The notes: generated from the letters alone by a model not told the origin. DNA of 32,583 bases from a bacterium (GCA_021824345.1 JAKAKW010000008.1:1-32583), one strand, 5' to 3'. Positions 1-6,887 are shown, numbered from the stretch's first letter. A program made the numbers and translations.

Positions 1-108
1 CTGTACGCCGAGAAAGGATTTCAAATTCCACAGGAAATTCCAGTGGAAGTCTGGGATGCATATAAAAAACTAATTGCAGCGGGATACACCAAGCATTTAG
101 TGAGGTGA
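1..108 (+). CDS. C-terminal end of an unidentified protein (partial)
   Basis: An open frame enters from the left edge and stops at a TGA at 106-108. It encodes about 35 residues with ordinary composition: charged and amphipathic, with EIPVEVWDAYKKL in the middle and a basic end. I do not recognise the family. The opposite strand is also open here, as the continuation of the HD-domain gene, but its translation looks far less protein-like, so I favour this frame as the real one. The two cannot both be normal genes over this stretch. Confidence 0.4.
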   Translation: MYAEKGFQIPQEIPVEVWDAYKKLIAAGYTKHLVR

Positions 109-337
109 TTCCAATTTGATCTTCAGAATGTTGTTTCAACGTATCCGGATCCAGATAATCTTTGTCTCTTTCTCCCATTACTCCTCGCTCAATGTCATGG
201 GCGTAGGCAGCAATTTTGTGTGTTTCGGTAGCATGGGGGAGCAGGCGCACTATCCAATACGCTGTTCTTTCAAAGTGTGGCTTCTTTCCGCCGAACGCTT
301 TGTCTACGAATTCTATGGTTTTGTCGTATAGGTCCAT
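1..337 (-). CDS. HD-domain-like phosphohydrolase, N-terminal part; truncated or running off the window
   Basis: ATG at 337-335. The first ~75 residues look like a small HD-superfamily hydrolase, with PHFERT near the N-terminus (a metal-binding His candidate) and AAYAHDIERG (the HD pair), followed by LDPDTLKQHSED. After about residue 75 (near position 113) the expected helix around the next conserved residues is replaced by sequence that does not look like the family, although no stop appears before the window edge. The gene starts 9 nt after the stop of the isochorismatase-like gene, so the two form a minus-strand operon. The family is judged from motifs only. Either the gene is cut by a rearrangement at about 110, or the family similarity is simply low beyond it. 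Confidence 0.5.
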   Translation of the reverse strand, partial: MDLYDKTIEFVDKAFGGKKPHFERTAYWIVRLLPHATETHKIAAYAHDIERGVMGERDKDYLDPDTLKQHSEDQIGITSLNAWCIPLQLVFYMHPRLPLEFPVEFEILSRRT

Positions 338-346
338 TATTTCAAG

Positions 347-844
347 CTAAACCACCTCCCCGATATTATCCCTGATTATCTCCAGCGCCGCCTTGTGTAG
401 CTTCGGATTGGAATGGCTGGCGGAAAGATTCTTGAGTACCCTTACCTTGAATCCTCGATCAAAAGCATCTCTAGCTAAAGTAAGCACGCAGTTTTCTGTA
501 TCAATGCCGGCGATATCGACCTGTCCGATTTTGTGTTTCTTTAAGTGATTCAGCAATTTGTCATCCACGAAACTCCCGTAGGTGTATTTCTTAAAAAGAT
601 TCTTTTTATTCACGAGATCCGCCAATTCATCCACGATGCCGTTTTCGTTTTCCGTCATGAATCTTTTCCAATGCAGATGCTTTACGAAGTTGCTGTTTTT
701 CCTATTCAGGTATTGAGTAAATACAATCAGATCGTATTTGTGTCCATTCCTGAGAATATATCGCTTGATCCTGCCGGGGATCTTGTCGGTAAACTTGTTC
801 ATGAATCCTTTCTGGATGTCTATTATAATCAGCGCCTTTTTCAT
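347..844 (-). CDS. Cysteine hydrolase, isochorismatase/nicotinamidase-like fold
   Basis: 165 residues from the ATG at 844. The frame extends upstream to 889, but the protein clearly begins MKKALIIIDIQKGF. The catalytic triad of the isochorismatase-like hydrolases is visible: Asp9 in IIIDIQ, Lys85/86 in LFKKYTYGSF, and Cys119 in GIDTENCV, which is followed by the usual helix LARDAFDRGF. Members hydrolyse nicotinamide, isochorismate, ureas or similar amides; nothing here fixes the substrate. A TGG-TATAAT extended -10 lies 6 nt before the ATG, predicting a leaderless mRNA shared with the following HD-domain gene. The cytoplasmic location and small-molecule role are inferred from the family. Confidence 0.85.
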   Translation of the reverse strand: MKKALIIIDIQKGFMNKFTDKIPGRIKRYILRNGHKYDLIVFTQYLNRKNSNFVKHLHWKRFMTENENGIVDELADLVNKKNLFKKYTYGSFVDDKLLNHLKKHKIGQVDIAGIDTENCVLTLARDAFDRGFKVRVLKNLSASHSNPKLHKAALEIIRDNIGEVV

Positions 845-850
845 ATTTTC

Positions 851-859
851 ATTATACCA
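851..859 (-). promoter_or_regulatory. Extended -10 promoter of the cysteine hydrolase, leaderless
   Basis: On the minus strand TGG-TATAAT is followed by exactly 6 nt and then the ATG at 844. Transcription would start at or next to the A of the start codon. No Shine-Dalgarno sequence is present. Confidence 0.55.
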
Positions 860-860
860 T

Positions 861-1024
861 TTACAGTATCTCATTTGTCTCATTTGCAAAAGCGAGACCC
901 CGACCCGAGTGCCTTGTTTCCAATAGCCAAAACGCGCTAAAATACCCTTGTGTGGCTTGGACCCTCCGGTACTTAACCCAAGTGGCCCGCCAAGAAAATT
1001 AAGTATCGGAGTGACCCGAGTGCT
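861..1024 (+). repeat. Dispersed promoter-hairpin repeat, copy 1 (most complete)
   Basis: This is the reference copy. An AT-rich lead (861-895, TTACAGTATCTCATTTG) is shared with copy 4. Block A (896-990) contains TTGTTT at 914-919 and TAAAAT at 938-943, separated by 18 nt, a good sigma-70-type promoter. Block B (989-1024) contains CGCCAAGAAAATTAAG and TATCGGAGTGACC. The end of A and the start of B are complementary (964-976 with 999-1011, 13 pairs including one G-U), so the transcript would fold into a hairpin with a 22-nt loop. ACCCGAGTG recurs three times in the unit. The copy ends 2 nt before the ATG of the next gene and so probably supplies its promoter. Confidence 0.8.
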
Positions 1025-1026
1025 AT

Positions 1027-1797
1027 ATGAGGATTAATTTTTTTGAAGAATACCCTACAGAGGACAATATGGCCAAGCTCAACTTAATTGATTGGTCCTC
1101 TACTGTGTTTGTGGCATGTTCTTCTTTTGCCAATTTTGAAAATATTATAAATAAATATTCCAAGAGATATCCGAATATTACCTTCGGTTGGTGGCCAACT
1201 GCCCCAGATTCTTACTATGTTTCCGGCTTTTCAAATCCAGCTAGTATTGATTATTTTTTTTCCGAAATAACTCAAAAAACACAAAACACGGGAATACCCG
1301 TACTTCTTGACCTTGAGCTACCAAGAAGTAAAATAACGTTTTTGAAAAACATACTGAACCTGCGGAAAAACAGAAAGAAAATTTATCAATTTACCGCAGA
1401 ATCTTTTGAAAAGGGCCTCGTAATATATACCGCTGAAATTCCTGTATTTGGCGGACTTGCATCAATGCTTTTAAGAATGTTCGGGATTACTCCTCCTCCG
1501 GATAAAAAACACATAAGGATCTCTATGTGCTATTCCAGTATGCTGGAAAAATATTTTGGCAGGATAATACTTGGAAAAATCAAGAATTATGAAAAGAAAC
1601 TTTCATTGAAGTATGGAAACATAAGTTTGGGGTTGGGAACAATAGCAGTAGGTATTCTTGGGAGCGAACCCATATTGTCGCCGGAAAGGATTCGGGAGGA
1701 TTTAAAGTGGGCAAAAGAGAGCAAGGCAAAAGAAGTTTTTATATTTAGATTAGGAGGGTTGGATGATTCGTATATTTCCGCTATAAAAAGTGTTTAA
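1027..1797 (+). CDS. Conserved hypothetical protein, possibly TIM-barrel-like
   Basis: 256 residues, soluble, with no signal peptide and no membrane segment. I do not recognise a named family. The alternation of hydrophobic strands and helices (VFVACSSF, ITFGWWP, PVLLDLELP, GLVIYTAEIP, ISLGLGTIAVGIL, EVFIFRLGGLD) is what a beta/alpha barrel would give. The acidic LDLELP strand end and the aromatic GWWP and SYYVSGF strand ends resemble sugar-binding or hydrolase clefts, but that is only suggestive. The ATG follows repeat copy 1 by 2 nt, so expression probably depends on the promoter in that repeat. The base composition is more A+T-rich than the core genes further right, consistent with acquisition. 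Confidence 0.7.
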   Translation: MRINFFEEYPTEDNMAKLNLIDWSSTVFVACSSFANFENIINKYSKRYPNITFGWWPTAPDSYYVSGFSNPASIDYFFSEITQKTQNTGIPVLLDLELPRSKITFLKNILNLRKNRKKIYQFTAESFEKGLVIYTAEIPVFGGLASMLLRMFGITPPPDKKHIRISMCYSSMLEKYFGRIILGKIKNYEKKLSLKYGNISLGLGTIAVGILGSEPILSPERIREDLKWAKESKAKEVFIFRLGGLDDSYISAIKSV

Positions 1798-1804
1798 ACT
1801 TTTT

Positions 1805-1906
1805 ACCTCATTTCCCCGACCCGAGTGCCTCATTTCCGATAGCCTAAATGTGTTAGAATACCCTTGTGTAGATTGAACCCTCCGGTACTTAACCCGAGTG
1901 GTCCGC
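1805..1906 (+). repeat. Dispersed promoter-hairpin repeat, copy 2 (block A only)
   Basis: Block A from CCCCGACCCGAGTGCC (1814) to GTACTTAACCCGAGTGG (about 1900) is clearly related to copies 1 and 4. Differences include CCTCATTTCC in place of CCTTGTTTCC and TGTTAGAATA around the -10 box. TAGAAT lies at 1854-1859, and the -35 position reads TCATTT (1830-1835), 18 nt upstream. Block B is missing; the MFS gene starts at 1913 where it would begin. Confidence 0.75.
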
Positions 1907-1912
1907 ATTATA

Positions 1913-2989
1913 ATGGAAAATAAAAGTATATCGCTCAAAACCATTTCATCAAATTTGCTGGTTTATGGACTGTCGCACGCCGCAGTTGACGGAGTTTGTG
2001 CTGCTGTTATTTTCACTGTTTTTAGAAACCAAATTGCAACTACTGATTTGTTTATTGGTTTGGTTGTTTTATACAACGCCCTGGCTTTTGGACTTGAAGC
2101 ACTTTTCGGTCTGTTCACTGATTATTTCAAATCACCGCGGGCAGCCGCATTTTCCGGTTGTATCGTGACTGGACTTTCCGCAGTTTTTTTGCCGGTTCCC
2201 ATTGTCGCGGTTGTTTTGGCCGGACTTGGCAACGCGCTATTCCATGTTGGCGGAGGAAGCATCAGTCTGAATTTGACGCCCAAGAAAGCATTTGCTCCCG
2301 GAATTTTTGTCGCGCCTGGTGCCATCGGTATTTTATTGGGAACCGTTCTCGGGAGAAGCGGGCAATTTGCTGTCTTGCCCTCGATTATAATTTTGACAAT
2401 TTTGTGCGTGTCAATGTTCGTCATAAATAAGCCGGAAATGAATTATTTTCGGGAAAATATTTCTAAACAAAAATCATATTATTTTGAATTGATTTTGCTA
2501 TTGCTTTTACTGTCAATCGCCATCAGGGCGTTAGTAGGTTCGGTTCTGGTGTTCCCCTGGAAAGTTGATATGAATCTGGTTGTTGTTCTCACGGGTGCAG
2601 TCGTACTGGGGAAGGCATTAGGCGGGGTTTTAGCTGATAGGTTCGGCTGGATAAAAGTCGCGGTCGGAGCGCTAGTCTTGTCCATACCATTTCTCGTTTT
2701 CGGCGCGCGGGCTCCTTTTTCGGCCATTATCGGAATGTTCTTGTTTAACATCACTATGCCCGTTACTTTAGTAGCCATTTCGAACATAATGCCTGGCCGT
2801 CCGGGTTTTACTTTCGGGTTAACCACTCTGGCGTTAATTATCGGTGCTACCCCTGCGTTTCTCCCGATAAAACAGATGTTCGGGAGTGATTGGTTTGTTT
2901 TTTGTATTATAATTATTTCAACGCTCGCTCTCTTTTTAGGTCTAAAAAAATACGCGGAAAATTACGAGCAAAAAACAGCGGTCGATTAA
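1913..2989 (+). CDS. MFS transporter, Fsr-like drug/sugar efflux type
   Basis: 358 residues from the ATG at 1913; a GTG at 1898 would add five residues and lies inside the repeat, so I reject it. About 11-12 hydrophobic segments fill the protein. The first reads VYGLSHAAVDGVCAAVIF, close to the SHxxVD signature at the start of fosmidomycin-resistance-like MFS proteins. Short basic cytoplasmic loops follow, one with TDYFKSPR and a second ADRFGW in the C-terminal half, corresponding to the two copies of MFS motif A. It should be a proton-coupled inner-membrane transporter with unknown substrate. It is slightly shorter than the usual ~400 residues. It is preceded by repeat copy 2, which can supply its promoter. 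Confidence 0.85.
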   Translation: MENKSISLKTISSNLLVYGLSHAAVDGVCAAVIFTVFRNQIATTDLFIGLVVLYNALAFGLEALFGLFTDYFKSPRAAAFSGCIVTGLSAVFLPVPIVAVVLAGLGNALFHVGGGSISLNLTPKKAFAPGIFVAPGAIGILLGTVLGRSGQFAVLPSIIILTILCVSMFVINKPEMNYFRENISKQKSYYFELILLLLLLSIAIRALVGSVLVFPWKVDMNLVVVLTGAVVLGKALGGVLADRFGWIKVAVGALVLSIPFLVFGARAPFSAIIGMFLFNITMPVTLVAISNIMPGRPGFTFGLTTLALIIGATPAFLPIKQMFGSDWFVFCIIIISTLALFLGLKKYAENYEQKTAVD

Positions 2990-3046
2990 CATTGCTGAAA
3001 ATATAATTGTTTTTAGGTATTATAAATAGTAATTAATAAGGACACC

Positions 3047-3280
3047 ATGAGGAAATCAATAAATATCTTATCTGTTTTTTTAACTTTATTACTCGGATTG
3101 CTTTTTGAGGCGGTTCAAGTGAACGCGGATGTAATTACTTCTCCTGTAAACATTTCCAGTACGTCATCAGAGAACAGTGTTTTAATCATCGCTGCGGGAG
3201 TTGTCGTACTAATAGTAGTATTTGTTTCTTGGCTTGTAATCCGATCTATAAGAAAAAAGAAAAATGTTGCTGATAAGTAG
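3047..3280 (+). CDS. Small secreted/membrane protein, signal peptide plus C-terminal anchor
   Basis: 77 residues. An N-terminal signal peptide (MRKSINIL then a hydrophobic stretch, likely cleaved after VNA) is followed by a ~20-residue Ser/Thr-rich segment, one membrane helix (about 45-67) and a basic tail SIRKKK. It should lie outside the cell, anchored at the C-terminus. This is one of the few genes here with a plausible Shine-Dalgarno (AAGGA, 4 nt before ATG); a -10-like TATTAT lies near 3019. It overlaps the next membrane protein gene by 17 nt, so the two are probably translated together and may act as a pair. No known family is recognised. Confidence 0.65.
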   Translation: MRKSINILSVFLTLLLGLLFEAVQVNADVITSPVNISSTSSENSVLIIAAGVVVLIVVFVSWLVIRSIRKKKNVADK

Positions 3281-3605
3281 CTATCTTCCGGCTCTTTTTT
3301 TGACGATAGCAATTGAGCTGGCAGTTGCTTTTGTTTTCGGTTTTAGAAAGAAAACAGAGATGCTTGCGGTTATTTTTGTCAATCTCATTACGAATCCAGT
3401 TTTGAATTACTTTGTCATATTTGGCGAGCATTTTTCTTTATTCAAAATAAATTTTACGGTAACCTTATTACTGGAAATTTTGGTCGTTTTGGTTGAGTGG
3501 AGATTGTTAGTTTATGCTTTGCGGGAGAAATCAGGCAAGTTGTTGGTGTTATCATTTGGAATGAACCTATGTTCGTATATTGTCGGAATACTTGCTTTAG
3601 GATAA
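3264..3605 (+). CDS. Small integral membrane protein of unknown function
   Basis: 113 residues with about four hydrophobic helices (roughly 3-25, 32-52, 62-84, 92-112) and few charged loops (GFRKKTE, REKSGK). The conserved-looking NLITNPVLNYFV stretch resembles a class of small hypothetical membrane proteins that occur beside a signal-peptide partner in Firmicutes; that parallel is from memory and not checked. It overlaps the preceding gene by 17 nt. It ends just before repeat copy 3. Function unknown. Confidence 0.65.
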   Translation: MLLISSYLPALFLTIAIELAVAFVFGFRKKTEMLAVIFVNLITNPVLNYFVIFGEHFSLFKINFTVTLLLEILVVLVEWRLLVYALREKSGKLLVLSFGMNLCSYIVGILALG

Positions 3606-3623
3606 ATTGTTGGCACGTTCCCT

Positions 3624-3686
3624 CATCTAGGACAACCGGACCCCGACCCGAGTGCCTTGTTTCCACTAGCCAAAACGCGCTAGAAT
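3624..3686 (+). repeat. Dispersed promoter-hairpin repeat, copy 3 (promoter part)
   Basis: From GACCCCGACCCGAGTGCC (3639) to the -10 box this copy is nearly identical to block A of copies 1 and 4. TTGTTT is at 3657-3662 and TAGAAT at 3681-3686, separated by 18 nt. Similarity stops exactly after the -10 box, so this copy is reduced to its promoter. It lies 21 nt before the next start codon, predicting a leader of about 15 nt. Confidence 0.75.
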
Positions 3687-3707
3687 ATAGATATATAAAC
3701 CTCCCAC

Positions 3708-4292
3708 ATGTCCATTATTGAGAACAGCTTCAGTATAGTAATGATCTGCTGGATAATTTTTTTTCTTTACTGGATAATTTCCGCGTTTTTTGTAAAGCAA
3801 TCCGCCACAAAAAGAAAATGGAAAGCAATGATTATCTGGAGGATAATGCTGATTGTTCTTACCATACTTTTTTTGAAATTTGACAGGCCGGATGCGATTT
3901 CACTCTTTTCTGCTCTTTTTTCCCGAAGTTTTTTGAGTTATACGTTGCCCGGTATTATTCTCACGGTTTCGGGTCTGATTACGGCGCTCTGGGCGAGAAT
4001 TTTTCTTGGAAGAAATTGGAGCAATTATATTACATACAAGAAAGAACATGAATTGATCACAACGGGCCCCTACAAGCTTCTCCGGCACCCTATTTATTCC
4101 GGAACGCTTCTGATGCTTGCAGGAACTTTTCTTTATTACGGCAATCTGATTATTCTTATAATCCTGATGATGTTTGCCGCAATGGTCGCATGGAGAATGA
4201 GCAAGGAAGAAGAGGCTATGACTGAGCTCTTTGGGGAAAAATATGCAGACTATATGAAAAGAACTAAAAGATTGGTTCCGTGGATTTACTGA
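3708..4292 (+). CDS. Isoprenylcysteine carboxyl methyltransferase (ICMT/PEMT) family protein
   Basis: 194 residues, about five membrane helices. The C-terminal half carries the family's SAM-binding signature: ITTGPYKLLRHPIYSG, then a hydrophobic helix, then KEEEAMTELFGEKYADY and the closing RLVPW. Bacterial members methylate unknown lipid or small-molecule substrates at the membrane; true prenyl-cysteine substrates are not expected in bacteria. The leader is very short and comes from the promoter in repeat copy 3. The ATG of the downstream UMF1 transporter lies 2 nt after the stop, so the two are co-transcribed. Confidence 0.85.
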   Translation: MSIIENSFSIVMICWIIFFLYWIISAFFVKQSATKRKWKAMIIWRIMLIVLTILFLKFDRPDAISLFSALFSRSFLSYTLPGIILTVSGLITALWARIFLGRNWSNYITYKKEHELITTGPYKLLRHPIYSGTLLMLAGTFLYYGNLIILIILMMFAAMVAWRMSKEEEAMTELFGEKYADYMKRTKRLVPWIY

Positions 4293-4294
4293 AG

Positions 4295-5569
4295 ATGAAA
4301 ACTGGAATAAACAAAAAACAGCTGGTCCTTTGGTCAATGTACGACTTCGCCAACTCTTTCGTTTTCATCACTTTCTTTCTGTATTATTCCCAATGGCTGG
4401 TGGTGGACAGAGGGATATCCGATTTCTGGTTCAACATGACCTTCGTGGGTTCCAGCCTGCTGTTCCTGCTCACCGTTCCCGTGGCAGGCTCCATCGCAGA
4501 CAAGGTCGGGATCAGCCTGCCCGGACTGCGCGTAACCACCGCGCTTTCGGTGCTCTTCTTCCTCTTGACCGGAATAATCTCGGTGTTCTTTCCGGAGCAC
4601 TACGTACTAAGCATCATCGCTTTCTCCCTTGCCACCTATTTCTATCTTTTCTGCTTCACGTATTACAATCCGCTTTTGAAAGACGTGGCCAGTCCGGAAA
4701 AGTATGGACTCGCTTCCGGCTGGGGACAGTTCGGCAATTGGCTGGGGGAGATCCTCGGACTGTTGGTGGCTCTGCCTTTCGCGAGCGGCGCGATAAAGCT
4801 CTTCGGCGCTTCGGGGAGGGCGGAGACTCTCATTCCGGCCACTTTTCTTTTTCTTATATTTTCTCTGCCTATGCTCCTCTTCTTCAAGGAAAGCGGAAAG
4901 AAGGCGGAGATAAAATTGAGGATAAGAAGCGAGTATGGGGAAGTGGTGAAGTCGTTCCTGAAACTGTGCGCCCTTCCGGGAGTGGGGATGTTCCTCTTGG
5001 CGTATTTTTTCTTCAACGACGCCATCATCACCGCTTCCAACAATTTTCCGATATATTTGGATCGCTTGTTCGGAGTGGGCGACAGCGTGAAATCCATGAT
5101 CCTGATCGGAATTCTGATAGTTTCGGTGATCGGCTCTCCATTGAGCGGTTGGATAGCGGACAAAGTCGGATTCAAGAAAACATTGCTCTACATATTAGTC
5201 GGTTTTATGTTCATTTTTCCATTGCTCGCGGTGATCACCAATTTCAACATATTTGTGATCGTGTGTCTGGTGATGGGACTGTGGTTCGGGTCTATCTGGA
5301 CGGTCACCCGCGCGTATCTCTTGAGTCTGACTCCACCTTCCATGGCCAACCAGACCTTCACTTACTACACCCTGATGGAGCGTCTGGCTACCTTTATCGG
5401 CCCGCTGTCCTGGGGACTGATAGTCCTTTATCTGCCCAAGGCGGGGGAGTTCAATTACCGTATGGCCGCTATAGCCATGGCGGTGTTTGTGATAATCGGA
5501 TATTTAATAGCTAGAAAGTTATCTGAACAAGGCGAAGCTAATTCGTATCGAAGTGATCCGAGTACTTGA
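4295..5569 (+). CDS. MFS transporter of the UMF1/Atg22-like family
   Basis: 424 residues from the ATG at 4295, 2 nt after the previous stop; a GTG at 4280 would overlap the upstream gene. The start QLVLWSMYDFANSFVF matches the UMF1 hallmark (a YDxANS motif in helix 1). Twelve hydrophobic helices follow, with motif-A-like loops GSIADKVG and GWIADKVGFKKT. UMF1 proteins are related to the yeast vacuolar amino-acid exporter Atg22; the substrate is unknown. The last residues, roughly YRSDPST, are encoded by a piece of DNA similar to block B of the dispersed repeat (5545-5566), so the original C-terminus was probably replaced. GC content is higher than in the genes to its left. Confidence 0.88.
   Translation: MKTGINKKQLVLWSMYDFANSFVFITFFLYYSQWLVVDRGISDFWFNMTFVGSSLLFLLTVPVAGSIADKVGISLPGLRVTTALSVLFFLLTGIISVFFPEHYVLSIIAFSLATYFYLFCFTYYNPLLKDVASPEKYGLASGWGQFGNWLGEILGLLVALPFASGAIKLFGASGRAETLIPATFLFLIFSLPMLLFFKESGKKAEIKLRIRSEYGEVVKSFLKLCALPGVGMFLLAYFFFNDAIITASNNFPIYLDRLFGVGDSVKSMILIGILIVSVIGSPLSGWIADKVGFKKTLLYILVGFMFIFPLLAVITNFNIFVIVCLVMGLWFGSIWTVTRAYLLSLTPPSMANQTFTYYTLMERLATFIGPLSWGLIVLYLPKAGEFNYRMAAIAMAVFVIIGYLIARKLSEQGEANSYRSDPST
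5545..5566 (+). repeat. Degenerate block-B fragment of the dispersed repeat inside the UMF1 3' end
   Basis: The 22 nt beginning GTATCGAAGTGATCCG differ from copy 1 positions 1003-1024 at only three places (G/A, C/T, G/A). The fragment is in frame and supplies the last seven codons before the TGA stop. Confidence 0.55.
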
Positions 5570-5722
5570 ATCCATTTATTATGATATTAGGAATATACCC
5601 TTACAGTGTCTCATTTTGAAAAATCCGACCCCGACCCAAGTGCCTTGTTTCCACTGGCCTAAACGCGCTAGAATACCCTTGTGTGGCTTGAATCCTCTGG
5701 TACTTAACCCGAGTGGCCCGCA

Positions 5723-5762
5723 TTCGCAAAAGTGGTCAGCTTTTGCTGACCACTTTTGCGAA
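5723..5762. repeat. Perfect 18-bp inverted repeat with TTTT loop
   Basis: TTCGCAAAAGTGGTCAGC (5723-5740), loop TTTT, then its exact complement (5745-5762). There is no T-tract after the stem on either strand, so it is not a classical terminator. It sits at the junction between repeat block A and the GC-rich insert and could be a transposable hairpin or an RNA structural element. Confidence 0.85.
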
Positions 5763-5905
5763 CTGACGAGGGAAGGAAGCGGAGCTTCCGGGGATTCGAA
5801 CGCCGGAGCGATGCCGAGCGAGCTCGCGAGGCCGCGAGGCGGTGCCCAGGCCGAGGCGAGCGACGGCGAGCCGAGAGCCGCGGGCGAATCCCACCGCCTC
5901 CGCCA
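5763..5905 (+). other. GC-rich, tRNA-Ser-like insert (probably a non-functional tRNA relic)
   Basis: This segment is far more GC-rich than its surroundings. It ends GGGCGAATCCCACCGCCTCC followed by GCCA, which looks like the T-arm, acceptor and encoded CCA of a class II tRNA with a damaged T-loop (GGG-CGAAT-CCC instead of TTCGAAT). A start-like GGAGCGATGCCGAGCG occurs at about 5805. Near 5791 the minus strand reads GGCGTTCGAATCCCC, another T-arm-like piece. No acceptable full cloverleaf can be drawn, so I do not call a tRNA. Confidence 0.4.
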
Positions 5906-5948
5906 AGAGAATTAAGTATCGGAGTGACTCAGTTGATGACCTAATAAA

Positions 5949-5957
5949 TGATATACT
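5949..5957 (+). promoter_or_regulatory. Extended -10 promoter of the ribokinase gene, leaderless
   Basis: TGA-TATACT is followed by exactly 6 nt and the ATG at 5964. Predicted transcription start is the A of the ATG. No Shine-Dalgarno sequence. Confidence 0.55.
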
Positions 5958-5963
5958 TTCTCT

Positions 5964-6887
5964 ATGGGCAAAATCATCGTAGCGGGGAGTATGAATATGG
6001 ACATAGTTGCCACTGCTAGGCGCCATCCAAAAAACGGCGAGACGGTTTTCGGTTCCAATCTTCAATATTTTCCTGGCGGCAAAGGAGCGAATCAAGCCAT
6101 TGCTTCCTCCAAACTCGGAGCGAAGACCGTAATGGTAGGCAAGGTCGGGGACGACGCATTTGGCGCGCAGTTAATAGATTTTCTCAAGCGGGAAAATATT
6201 GAAACAAATATTTCAATTGAAAAAGGCGTTCCTACCGGCACGGCGCTTATCACCGTTTCCGAAGAAACTTCTGATAATACTATAGTCGTAATTCCGGGCG
6301 CGAATTTTTCGCTCTCTAAAGGTGACATTGAAAATGCAGATTTCGGCAAAGGAGATATCTTGGTATCTCAATTTGAAATTCCCGACAAGACAATCGAGGA
6401 GTTTTTTAGCAAGGGTAGAAGAGCGGGAACGGTAAATATTTTCAATTCAGCTCCAGCCCGGCCGATTTCCGCTGAATTTTTGGATTTGGTTGATATTTTA
6501 ATTCTCAACGAAACCGAGCTCAGCTATATTTCTGAAACGTCCGTTGAGGCTTCAAAAGAGGAGTCAATTTTAACAGCGATTAAAAAATTACAAAGAAATC
6601 ATCTGAAAATTATTGTAACTCTTGGAGAAAAAGGAGTTTTGGCTTTTGACGGGAACAAAATAACCAGGGTTCCGGGGAGGAAAGTCGATTCAGTTGATTC
6701 TACGGGGGCGGGGGACTGTTTCGTCGGAGCTTTTGCCGCCGGGATTTTAAGCGGGAAATTTTTTGCCGAGAGCTTGGCTTTCGCAAACATTGCCGCGTCG
6801 ATCTCCGTTACCAGAAAGGGAGCAGGACCGTCCATGCCCACCTTGGAGGAAGTGGAAAAGCAGTCAATATATCTGAAAATAATTTAA
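5964..6887 (+). CDS. rbsK: Ribokinase (PfkB family)
   Basis: 307 residues, normal length for ribokinase. It phosphorylates D-ribose to ribose 5-phosphate with ATP in the cytoplasm. Visible signatures are GSMNMDIV at the N-terminus, the substrate-binding GGKGANQA (about 38-45), TGTALI, NETE (182-185), and the PfkB signature DSTGAGDCFVGAFAAG with catalytic Asp251 and the anion hole GAGD. The NMD and GGKGAN pattern favours ribokinase over fructokinase or adenosine kinase. It may feed salvage of ribose from nucleosides, which suits a scavenging organism; the MazG-like nucleotide hydrolase gene follows. Confidence 0.9.
   Translation: MGKIIVAGSMNMDIVATARRHPKNGETVFGSNLQYFPGGKGANQAIASSKLGAKTVMVGKVGDDAFGAQLIDFLKRENIETNISIEKGVPTGTALITVSEETSDNTIVVIPGANFSLSKGDIENADFGKGDILVSQFEIPDKTIEEFFSKGRRAGTVNIFNSAPARPISAEFLDLVDILILNETELSYISETSVEASKEESILTAIKKLQRNHLKIIVTLGEKGVLAFDGNKITRVPGRKVDSVDSTGAGDCFVGAFAAGILSGKFFAESLAFANIAASISVTRKGAGPSMPTLEEVEKQSIYLKII

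Larger units (their letters stand above)
5601..5928 (+). repeat. Dispersed promoter-hairpin repeat, copy 4, interrupted by a palindrome and a GC-rich insert
   Basis: Lead plus block A run from 5601 to 5720, with TTGTTT (5645-5650) and TAGAAT (5669-5674) 18 nt apart. Block B resumes at about 5898 and ends near 5928. The A end CTCTGGTACTTAA and the B start TTAAGTATCGGAG can pair as in copy 1, but here the loop is ~200 nt because two other sequences sit inside it. The intergenic stretch 5570-5963 contains only this repeat, the insert and the rbsK promoter; the ORFs found in it are low-complexity products of the GC-rich insert. Confidence 0.75.

Noticed and set aside
4330-5514. Long 394-aa plus-strand frame in UMF1
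   Set aside because: It is a +1 shadow frame of the transporter, rich in Arg/His/Gln with no motif; the UMF1 frame has all the helices.
5763-5905. Functional tRNA on either strand
   Set aside because: No proper acceptor pairing or anticodon stem can be drawn, and the T-loop is damaged.
861-5928. CRISPR array
   Set aside because: The repeats are long, unevenly spaced and sit between genes, without equal spacers or cas genes.
5553-6095. Several ORFs (both strands) in the GC-rich 5700-5950 region
   Set aside because: They are low-complexity Arg/Ala/Gly translations of the GC-rich insert with no motif and overlap the repeat or rbsK.
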